Source: Agromyces sp. 3263
GTDB taxonomy: Bacteria; Actinomycetota; Actinomycetes; Actinomycetales; Microbacteriaceae
Assembly (NCBI RefSeq): GCF_031456545.1
Contig: NZ_JAVDUV010000001.1
Span: 1,612,001 to 1,676,000, forward strand
Length of the DNA: 64,000 nucleotides
Direction: 5' to 3'
This document shows, piece by piece, positions 16,736 through 23,251 of the stretch (the stretch's first letter is position 1; each line of letters opens with the position of its first letter). A model generated the notes under the pieces. That model was not told where the DNA came from. It saw only the letters and a program-made list of their open reading frames with translations, and ran no database searches. A program made the position numbers and the translations under genes.

Positions 16736-16948
16736 GTGCTCGTTCTCGCCGTCGTCCTGCTGCTCGCCAACGCCCTCTTCAACGTCATCGTGTGGCCTCG
16801 GTTCTACCCGCGCATCGCCGCGGACCCTCGGGCGCGCGATGCCGATGGCCGCCGCACCACGTTCTACACCGTGCACGTCGTGCTGATCGCCCTCGCGCTG
16901 GTGCTCGCCGCGGCATCCGCCATCACCGCGCTCGTCGTCCTGTTCTGA
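16736..16948 (+). CDS. SCO4848-family small membrane protein
   Basis: This 70-residue protein has two membrane segments, residues 1-18 (VLAVVLLLANALFNVIVW) and about 46-68. They are joined by a basic loop with PRFYPRIAADPRARD. The pattern matches the SCO4848 family of actinobacterial small membrane proteins, of unknown function. GTG 16736 removes a long Arg-rich N-terminus that would otherwise be added by an upstream ATG inside the TetR gene. It may be co-transcribed with the TetR gene 55 bases upstream. Confidence 0.7.
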   Translation: MLVLAVVLLLANALFNVIVWPRFYPRIAADPRARDADGRRTTFYTVHVVLIALALVLAAASAITALVVLF

Positions 16949-16967
16949 CGCCCCTCCCCCGACTCCG

Positions 16968-17210
16968 TCACACCGGGTCGGCCTCGACGGGCGCGAAGCG
17001 CGGCACGCTGCGGCCGTCACGCACCACCATCTCGGTGAACATCGCGAGCGGCCGCACCCAGTGGGCATGGTCGCCGTAGAGCTGGCGGTAGACCACGAAC
17101 TCCTCCTCGGTCTCGCTGTGCCGCGCGACGAAGAGCGCCTCGTACCTGGCGCCCTTGAAGTGCTCGTAGATGCCCGGCTGGACGACCGCGGGCTCGCTCG
17201 CTTCGCTCAC
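16968..17210 (-). CDS. DUF1653 domain protein
   Basis: This 80-residue protein contains PGIYEHFKGARYEALFVARH, SETEEEFVVYRQLYGD and WVRPLAMFTEMV, which is the whole DUF1653 domain. The domain is a small beta-rich fold without known activity, often a single-domain protein. GTG 17210 (VSEASEPAVVQ) gives the expected length. It is convergent with the SCO4848-like gene and divergent from the GH5 gene. Confidence 0.88.
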   Translation of the reverse strand: MSEASEPAVVQPGIYEHFKGARYEALFVARHSETEEEFVVYRQLYGDHAHWVRPLAMFTEMVVRDGRSVPRFAPVEADPV

Positions 17211-17275
17211 CGCTCCAATGCTACGGATGCCGCGGAACGGGTGACCCTCCTCCGGGGGCCGAGCGTCGTTCGGGT

Positions 17276-17304
17276 TTGACTTGCCGCTGCCGATGTCGGA
17301 TGCT
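17276..17304 (+). promoter_or_regulatory. Possible promoter of the GH5 gene
   Basis: TTGACT (17276-17281) is followed after exactly 17 bases by GATGCT (17299-17304), 43 bases before the GH5 start. The -35 is good and the -10 is weak, so this is tentative. Confidence 0.4.
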
Positions 17305-17346
17305 GTGCAGGCTCGTCCCCCCGCGAGCTCGTCACGATGGAGTGTC

Positions 17347-19737
17347 ATGAAGTCGGTTCGCCGCCCGGCCGTCGCGCTGTCGGCCATGCTCGTGCTGGTC
17401 GCCGTCCAGGCGGTCGCCGATCCCACCGGGCTGCTCGCGCTCGTCGGCTGGTCCGGGGCGCAGCCGCGGTTCGACGTCGGCGCCTGGCCGCTCGCGCCGT
17501 ACGCGATGTTCGTGCCCGTGGTGCTGGGCGTGACCTGGTGGGTCGCCGTCCGGGCGGGCGATCGGTTCTGGACCCTGGTCGCCGGCGTGGTGCTGGCCGT
17601 CATGCTCGCGCAGGCCGCGACCTGCCTGGTGATGACCTGGGATGTCGCGGCCGCCGCATGGGCGGCCGGGTATGTGACGGCCAAGGCGGTTCCCGCGGCG
17701 CTCGTCGTGGCGGCGCTGGCGCGATGGTTCGGCGGTCCGACGAGCCGCACCACGGTCGAGCGGAGCGCGCCCTGGCCGCCCGCCATGCCGGTCTGGCTGC
17801 CAGCGGTGCTCCTCGCGGCCGTGGCCCCCCTGCTGTCGGGTCTGTGGTGGACGGGCGCGGCGTACGGTCCCGGCATCCCGGCCGCCCGCCCCGACCGCGG
17901 CCCGGTGTCGATGCTCGTGGCGATCGTGCTCATCGCCGTCGCGACCGCGGTGTGCCTGCGGTGGATGCGAGCCCGAGTGCCCGGTGTGCTCGGCGGATGG
18001 CTGGCGGCGCTGGTCGCCGGCGGCATGGTCGGGCTGGTGCAGGCGGTGGTCGCGTTCACGGTCGACGGCGGGCTCACCGGTGACCTGTGGCCGCTGATGA
18101 CGGCCTACCTCACGGTCGCCGACGGCCTCTCGTTCGGCGCGTGCGTCGGCTGGATCGCGGGTGTGATCGCCGTGGTCGCCGAGCGGGTGCACGCGGGCGG
18201 GCCTGCCCGCGTGCTGCAGCTCGCCGCGGCATCCGTCGCCCTGATCGCCGTGACCGCGGCGCTGGTGCTGCCCGCGACGGGCGCGGGGGCGCCGGCCTCG
18301 GCGGCCGAGCCGAACGGTGGGTCGACGGATGCCTCGCGCACCGCGGCATCCGTGCCCGACGGGTTCCTGCGGGCCGAGGGGCGCCTCATCACCGACGGCG
18401 ACGGCAACCAGGTGCTGCTGCGCGGGGTGAACGTGAACCAGCTCGTCGACTTCTACCAGCCGCAGGCCGACGTCGCGGCGACGAGGCCGCTCACCGAGGA
18501 GGACTTCGCGGGCATCGCCGCGCAGGGCTTCAACGTGGTGCGGCTGAACCTCTCGTGGTCGGCGCTCGAGCCCGAGCGCGGCGAGTTCGACGACGCCTAC
18601 CTGGCACAGGTGGCCGACGCGGTCGAGTGGGCGAAGCAGCATGACGTGCGCATCGTGCTCGACATGCACCAGGACTCGTGGTTCGACGGCGCCACCGCGG
18701 AGGGCACCGCCTGCCGCCCGGGCACCGACCCGATGTGGGGCTACGACGGGGCGCCCGACTGGGCGACCATCACCGACGAGGCGCCGCGCTGCCAGTTCCA
18801 GGGCCGCGACATCTCGCCCGCCGGCAATCGCGCGTTCCAGCACTTCTACTTCGAGACCGACGGCGTGCAGGGCGCGCTCGTCGACACGTGGGGCAGGCTC
18901 GCCGCGGAGTTCGCCGACGAGCCGGCCGTCGCCGGCTACGACCTGCTCAACGAGCCCGGTTTCGGCGAGACCGCACCGGTCACCACGTCGCTGCTGCTCG
19001 GCCGCTACTACGCCCGTGCCATCGAGGCGATCCGCGCGGCGGGCGCACCGCAGATCGTGTTCGTGGAGCCGAGCATCTTCTGGTCGGGCCTCGGCTTCGA
19101 CAGCGGCCCGACCCCGGGCTTCACCGACGACCGCAACATCGTGTTCTCGCCCCACCTGTACGCCGAGTCGCTCACCATGGACCGCTCGCTGGGCATTCCC
19201 CCGATCGTCGGGATGGACCGCCAGTTCGTGCTCGCCCAGCGCGTCGCCGACGAGTACGGCGCCCCGCTCTGGTCGGGCGAGTACGGGTACTGGGGCGACG
19301 ACGCCGACGTGGTCGACCGGCTCGGCCGCTATGCCGACGCCGAGGACGCCAACCGGCTCGGCAGCGCGTACTGGGTGTGGAAGCAGGCCTGCGGCGACCC
19401 GCAGAACGGCATCGGCCCGACCGGCAACGGCCTGATGGTGCAGGACTGCGAGACCGGCGACGACGCACCGCCGCGCGACGACCTGCTCGCCATCCTGAGC
19501 CGTGCCTACCCGAGGTCCGCGCCCGGCATGCTCACCGCGCTCGACGCCGACGGGACGCACGTGTCGCTCGCCGGCTCGGTCAGCGGCCGCAGCTGCGGCC
19601 TCGAGGTGTGGGTGCCCGGCGACGCCGAGCCCGAGCTCACCAGCACCGGGGTCACGGATGCCGCGACGACCGCCGTGCCCGGCGGCTGGCGCATCACCGG
19701 CTGCGTCGAGGGCGACTACACGCTGTCGACCGACTGA
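17347..19737 (+). CDS. GH5 (endoglycosylceramidase-like) glycoside hydrolase fused to an N-terminal membrane domain
   Basis: The 796-residue protein has two parts. Residues 1-320 hold about eight hydrophobic segments and end in an Ala/Gly/Ser linker. From about 340 (FLRAEGRLITDGDGN, LLRGVNVNQLV) a GH5 barrel follows. The acid/base Glu536 is in LLNEPGFGE and the nucleophile Glu645 in LWSGEYGYWG; HQDSWF and WSALEPERGEF are also family blocks. The subfamily looks like endoglycoceramidase/beta-glucosylceramidase relatives, acting on glycolipids or aryl/alkyl glycosides. The barrel should face outside the cell, tethered by the membrane domain. GGAG 5 bases before ATG 17347 supports the start. Confidence 0.88.
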   Translation: MKSVRRPAVALSAMLVLVAVQAVADPTGLLALVGWSGAQPRFDVGAWPLAPYAMFVPVVLGVTWWVAVRAGDRFWTLVAGVVLAVMLAQAATCLVMTWDVAAAAWAAGYVTAKAVPAALVVAALARWFGGPTSRTTVERSAPWPPAMPVWLPAVLLAAVAPLLSGLWWTGAAYGPGIPAARPDRGPVSMLVAIVLIAVATAVCLRWMRARVPGVLGGWLAALVAGGMVGLVQAVVAFTVDGGLTGDLWPLMTAYLTVADGLSFGACVGWIAGVIAVVAERVHAGGPARVLQLAAASVALIAVTAALVLPATGAGAPASAAEPNGGSTDASRTAASVPDGFLRAEGRLITDGDGNQVLLRGVNVNQLVDFYQPQADVAATRPLTEEDFAGIAAQGFNVVRLNLSWSALEPERGEFDDAYLAQVADAVEWAKQHDVRIVLDMHQDSWFDGATAEGTACRPGTDPMWGYDGAPDWATITDEAPRCQFQGRDISPAGNRAFQHFYFETDGVQGALVDTWGRLAAEFADEPAVAGYDLLNEPGFGETAPVTTSLLLGRYYARAIEAIRAAGAPQIVFVEPSIFWSGLGFDSGPTPGFTDDRNIVFSPHLYAESLTMDRSLGIPPIVGMDRQFVLAQRVADEYGAPLWSGEYGYWGDDADVVDRLGRYADAEDANRLGSAYWVWKQACGDPQNGIGPTGNGLMVQDCETGDDAPPRDDLLAILSRAYPRSAPGMLTALDADGTHVSLAGSVSGRSCGLEVWVPGDAEPELTSTGVTDAATTAVPGGWRITGCVEGDYTLSTD

Positions 19738-19759
19738 GGCGTGCCGCGCACCAACGGTC

Positions 19760-20131
19760 TCAGCGGGAGGCAGTGACGTCGAGCAGTTGCGAGAGCTCGC
19801 CCAGGGCGCCGGGCACGAGCCGGTAGTAGGCCCAGGTGCCGCGCTTGCTGCGGGTGAGGAAGCCTGCGTCCATGAGCACCTTCAGGTGGTGCGACACGGT
19901 GGGCTGGCTGAGCCCGACGGGTTCGATGAGGTCGCAGACGCACGCCTCTTCGCCGACGGATGCCGCGACGATCGACACGAGCCGGAGCCGCGTCGGGTCG
20001 GCGAGGGCCTTGAGCTTGCGGGCGAGCGCCTGGGCACGGCCGGCGTCGATCGTCTCGCGGGTCAGCGGGGTGCAGCAGGCCGCGCCGGTGGTGTCGGAGA
20101 CATCCGTGATCTGCAGCAGCGTCGTGGCCAT
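19760..20131 (-). CDS. arsR: ArsR family metalloregulator
   Basis: This 123-residue winged-helix repressor has KLKALADPTRLRLVSIVA, then EEACVCDLIEPVGLSQPTVS with a Cys-Val-Cys pair in the recognition region. It also has an N-terminal Cys pair (GAACCTPLT). These thiols are placed to bind As(III) or Sb(III) and release DNA. It is divergent from a flavin monooxygenase and next to an ArsC-type reductase, so arsenic sensing is likely. The gap upstream holds dyad repeats suited to an ArsR operator. Confidence 0.9.
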   Translation of the reverse strand: MATTLLQITDVSDTTGAACCTPLTRETIDAGRAQALARKLKALADPTRLRLVSIVAASVGEEACVCDLIEPVGLSQPTVSHHLKVLMDAGFLTRSKRGTWAYYRLVPGALGELSQLLDVTASR

Positions 20132-20151
20132 TCCGCCATGCTAGCCGAATA

Positions 20152-20189
20152 TTGACAACCATCGATATAGTGGCCACACTCGATATCGA
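20152..20189. promoter_or_regulatory. Promoter and probable ArsR operator
   Basis: TTGACA (20152-20157) is a consensus -35 for the rightward ars genes, with CACACT 17 bases on as a poor -10. Within and after it, TCGATAT (20162-20168) and ATATCGA (20183-20189) form an inverted repeat with a central GTGGCCAC palindrome (20170-20177, centred 20173/20174). A further ATCGATG follows at about 20195-20201. Confidence 0.6.
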
Positions 20190-20219
20190 AGTTCATCGAT
20201 GCCTTGGAGAGCCCGGATC

Positions 20220-21566
20220 ATGACCCTGATCGACCTCACCGCCCCGAGCCTCCGGCCGCGCCGGCTCGACACCCTGCCCGTCGCCATCATCGGCGCCGGT
20301 CCGGTCGGCTTGGCCGCTGCGGCCAACCTCGTCGAGCGGGGCATCGACTTCGTGGTCTACGAATCGGGCGACCGGATCGCGTCGAGCATCCACCAGTGGG
20401 GCCACACGCGACTCTTCTCCCCGTGGAAGCACGTCGTCGACCCGGCCTCGCGCCGATTGCTCGAGGCGGCCGGTTGGGAGTTGCCGTCGCCCGAGTCCCT
20501 CCCCACGGGCGACGAGCTCGTGGAACGGTACCTCGAGCCCCTCGCCGCCCTGGAGCCGATCGCCTCCCGCATCCGCACCGGCGTCGCGGTGGAGGCGGTC
20601 AGCCGGCAGGGCATGGACCGCACCCGTACCGCGCGCCGTGAGCAGACGCCGTTCCTGCTGCGCGTGCACACCGCCGACGGCGTGGAGGAGCTCACCGCTC
20701 GCGCCGTCGTCGACGCATCGGGCACCTACGACCACCCGAACAGCCTCGGCTCCTCCGGCCTCGAGCCGCTCGGGCTGTCCGACGTCGCCGACCGAGTCAG
20801 CCACGCGCTGCCCGACGTGCTCGGCCGCGACCGCGCGCGGTTCGCCGGCCGTCACACGACCGTCGTCGGCGCGGGCCACTCCGCTGCCAACACCCTGCTC
20901 GCACTGGCCGAGCTCGCCGAGCGCGAGCCGGGCACGCGCGTCACCTGGCTCATCCGCAACGCGAGCGCGGTGCGCGTCACGACCTCCGACGACGACGGGC
21001 TCGCCGCTCGTGCGAACATCGGCCGCCGCGTCGACGCGCTCGTGGCATCCGGGCGCATCACGGTCGTCGACCGCTTCGAGATCGTGCGACTCGGCCGCAC
21101 CGACGACGGCGTGCGTCTCGTCGGCGCTCGCGACGAGGAGCTCGTCGAGCACGACACCGACCTCCTGGTGAACGCCACCGGCTTCCGGCCGAACCTCGAC
21201 ATGCTCCGCGAGATCCGCCTCGACCTCGACGACATCGTCGAGGCACCCAGGCGTCTCGCGCCCCTCATCGACCCGAACGTGCACACGTGCGGCACCGTCG
21301 AACCGCACGGCTTCGCCGAGCTGCAGCATCCCGAGCCGAACTTCTTCCTGGCCGGCATGAAGAGCTACGGGCGCGCGCCGACGTTCCTGCTCGCCACCGG
21401 GTACGAGCAGGTGCGCTCGATCACCGCCTGGCTCGCCGGGGACACGGCGGCGGCCTCTCGGGTCGAGCTCGAGCTGCCCGCCACGGGCGTGTGCTCGACG
21501 AGCCTCCCCGTCGACGGTGCGTCCTGCAGCACCGACGTGACCGCCGCGTTCACCTGCTGCTCGTAA
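20220..21566 (+). CDS. FAD-dependent monooxygenase/oxidoreductase of the arsenic locus (ArsO-like)
   Basis: This 448-residue flavoprotein has two dinucleotide-binding motifs: GAGPVG (25-30) for FAD and GAGHSA (217-222) for NADPH. The layout is that of class B-type flavin monooxygenases. ATGFRPNLDML is the conserved late FAD-contact block. Position next to arsR and arsC, and family resemblance, suggest ArsO, a putative flavin monooxygenase of ars operons whose chemistry is not settled. The C-terminus has four Cys (425, 436, 446, 447), unusual for the fold and possibly a metalloid site. ATG 20220 is preceded by GGAGAG. Confidence 0.82.
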   Translation: MTLIDLTAPSLRPRRLDTLPVAIIGAGPVGLAAAANLVERGIDFVVYESGDRIASSIHQWGHTRLFSPWKHVVDPASRRLLEAAGWELPSPESLPTGDELVERYLEPLAALEPIASRIRTGVAVEAVSRQGMDRTRTARREQTPFLLRVHTADGVEELTARAVVDASGTYDHPNSLGSSGLEPLGLSDVADRVSHALPDVLGRDRARFAGRHTTVVGAGHSAANTLLALAELAEREPGTRVTWLIRNASAVRVTTSDDDGLAARANIGRRVDALVASGRITVVDRFEIVRLGRTDDGVRLVGARDEELVEHDTDLLVNATGFRPNLDMLREIRLDLDDIVEAPRRLAPLIDPNVHTCGTVEPHGFAELQHPEPNFFLAGMKSYGRAPTFLLATGYEQVRSITAWLAGDTAAASRVELELPATGVCSTSLPVDGASCSTDVTAAFTCCS

Positions 21567-21626
21567 GATGCCCGCGAACCCGCGCACCGCCTCCCCCGAA
21601 CCCGCCTCCAGCGATCACGAGGACTC

Positions 21627-22049
21627 ATGACTCCGACCGACACCCCCACCGTCCTCTTCGTCTGCGTGCACAACGCCGGCCGATCGCAGATGGCCGCCGG
21701 CTACCTGAAGGCGCTCGGCGGCGACCGCGTCGAGGTGCTCTCGGCCGGCTCAGAGCCGAAGGACGAGATCAACCCGGTGGCGGTCGAGGCGATGGCCGAG
21801 GAGGGCATCGATATCGCCGGCAACACGCCGGAGATCCTCACCGTCGACGCGGTCAAGGAATCCGACGTCGTGATCACCATGGGCTGCGGCGACACCTGCC
21901 CCATCTTCCCCGGCAAGCGCTACGAGGACTGGGAGCTCGACGACCCGGCGGGCCAAGGCATCGACGCCGTGCGGCCGATCCGCGACGAGATCAGGCGTCG
22001 CATCGAGCAGCTCCTGCGCGAGCTGTTCCCCGAGGCCGCGTCCGCCTGA
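21627..22049 (+). CDS. arsC: Arsenate reductase, low-molecular-weight phosphatase type
   Basis: This 140-residue enzyme has the LMW-PTP P-loop CVHNAGRS with nucleophile Cys13, plus Cys87 and Cys91 in MGCGDTCPIF. A late DDPAG carries the general acid Asp. This arrangement is seen in thioredoxin-coupled and mycothiol-coupled ArsC. In an actinobacterium the mycothiol-dependent arsenate transferase type is likely. It would reduce As(V) to As(III). The gene follows the flavoprotein by 60 bases and is probably in its operon. No arsenite permease gene is found on either side. Confidence 0.9.
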   Translation: MTPTDTPTVLFVCVHNAGRSQMAAGYLKALGGDRVEVLSAGSEPKDEINPVAVEAMAEEGIDIAGNTPEILTVDAVKESDVVITMGCGDTCPIFPGKRYEDWELDDPAGQGIDAVRPIRDEIRRRIEQLLRELFPEAASA

Positions 22050-22100
22050 CGCGATGCCGTCGAGGGCGGCTGCGCCCCCAGCGGATGCCGCGGCACGACG

Positions 22101-23090
22101 TCACGCCGTCGCCTGGCGCTCCGCCGCGGCGGCGACCGCGACGAGTGCCCGCAGCGGATGGGCCTCGGCCAGCGCGGGAAGCGCCGCCGCGCCGTCGAGC
22201 CCGTTCCCGCGCGGGGCGGTGATCACCGCGTTCGGCACGGCTCGCCGCACGACGTGCTCGAACGTCGAGCGGATGAGCGGAGACACGAGCACGCCGCCGG
22301 TGGCTCCGACCCGCGGAGCAGCGGAGGCGCTCGTCTCGCCGACGCGGGTGAGCGCGGCGACGACGGATGCGGCGAGCTCGCCGCCCGCGTCGCGGCAGAT
22401 CCGCGCGGCGGCCGCGTCCACTTCGGCGAGCGCCGATACCTCCTCGGCGAGCGAGGCCACGACGCGGACGCGATCGGGATCGCCCTGCAGCTCCATGTAG
22501 GCCGCCTCCACGTCGGGCCAGCGCGCGGCGATGAGGTCGAGGAGGCGCGTCGCGGGCGCCCGGCCGTCGTAGGCTCGCATGCCCGCCTCGAGCGCCGCGC
22601 GGCCGATCCAGTAGGCGCTGCCCGCGTCGCCCATGATGTTGCCCCAGCCGTCGACGCGACTCACCGACGTGCGTCCCACGGCCATGGTCACCACGCCGGT
22701 CCCCGCGGCGACGACCGCCCCGCGGGCGTCGCCCAGGGTGCCGAGGAACGAGGTGACGGAGTCGTGCGCGAGCAGCACGAGCCGCACGCCGAGCGGATGC
22801 AGCGCGCCCAGCAGCGCGTCGGGGTCGGCGTCGGCCCGCGTGAGCCCCGACACCCCGGCGGCGACCGCGTCGATCGGCCACGCACCCTGTGAGGCGGCCC
22901 CCGAGTCGAGCCGCCCGATGACCTGCTCGACCGTGGCCGCGAGCTGTGGCAGCAGCGACTCGTCGGTGCGCACGCCGGGCAGCACCGTGTCGATCGCAAC
23001 CGTGCCGGCGCGCGCTACGCGCACCTTGGTCCCGGTCTGTCCGGCGTCGATCGCGAGCACGGCGCGGGCGCCGGCTCCGGCGGCCGTCAC
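22101..23090 (-). CDS. BadF/BadG/BcrA/BcrD ATPase family sugar kinase, GlcNAc kinase-like
   Basis: The 329-residue protein has the ASKHA ATPase fold: VLAIDAGQTGTKVRV (phosphate 1), LAHDSVTSFLG, then AAGTGVVTMAV and GWGNIMGDAGSAYWIG (phosphate 2 and glycine signature). Relatives of this size phosphorylate N-acetylglucosamine or similar amino sugars. The start GTG 23090 overlaps the preceding stop in a GTGA arrangement, so it is translationally coupled. As the last gene of a beta-mannosidase/ABC transporter operon it probably traps the released sugar. GlcNAc is the best guess; glucosamine or another hexose is possible. Confidence 0.83.
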   Translation of the reverse strand: MTAAGAGARAVLAIDAGQTGTKVRVARAGTVAIDTVLPGVRTDESLLPQLAATVEQVIGRLDSGAASQGAWPIDAVAAGVSGLTRADADPDALLGALHPLGVRLVLLAHDSVTSFLGTLGDARGAVVAAGTGVVTMAVGRTSVSRVDGWGNIMGDAGSAYWIGRAALEAGMRAYDGRAPATRLLDLIAARWPDVEAAYMELQGDPDRVRVVASLAEEVSALAEVDAAAARICRDAGGELAASVVAALTRVGETSASAAPRVGATGGVLVSPLIRSTFEHVVRRAVPNAVITAPRGNGLDGAAALPALAEAHPLRALVAVAAAAERQATA

Positions 23091-23251
23091 GGGCGCGCCT
23101 CGGCGGGCCAGTCCCACAGCATGAGCCCGCGCACCCACGGCCGGCTGCGGCATCCCGGTGTCGCCCACGTGCCGCGCGTGCCGACCCACCCCCAGGTCAT
23201 GCCGCAGACCGGTTCGCGGCGGAGCAGCTCCGCCGCGTCGACCGCGCTCAC
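23087..23251 (-). pseudogene. 54-residue in-frame remnant of a glycoside-hydrolase-like gene
   Basis: The frame starts at GTG 23251 and ends at TGA 23087. Its first part, with GMTWGWVGTRGTWATP, reads like the N-terminus of cellulase-like (GH113-type) hydrolases found near actinobacterial beta-mannosidases. Its last part, WVRGLMLWDWPAE, reads like the C-terminus of the same kind of protein. The two are joined directly, as if about 280 codons were removed without shifting the frame. Both ends keep 4-base GTGA overlaps, with the mannosidase stop and with the kinase start. The family comparison is from memory; the short length and overlaps are seen directly. Confidence 0.6.
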
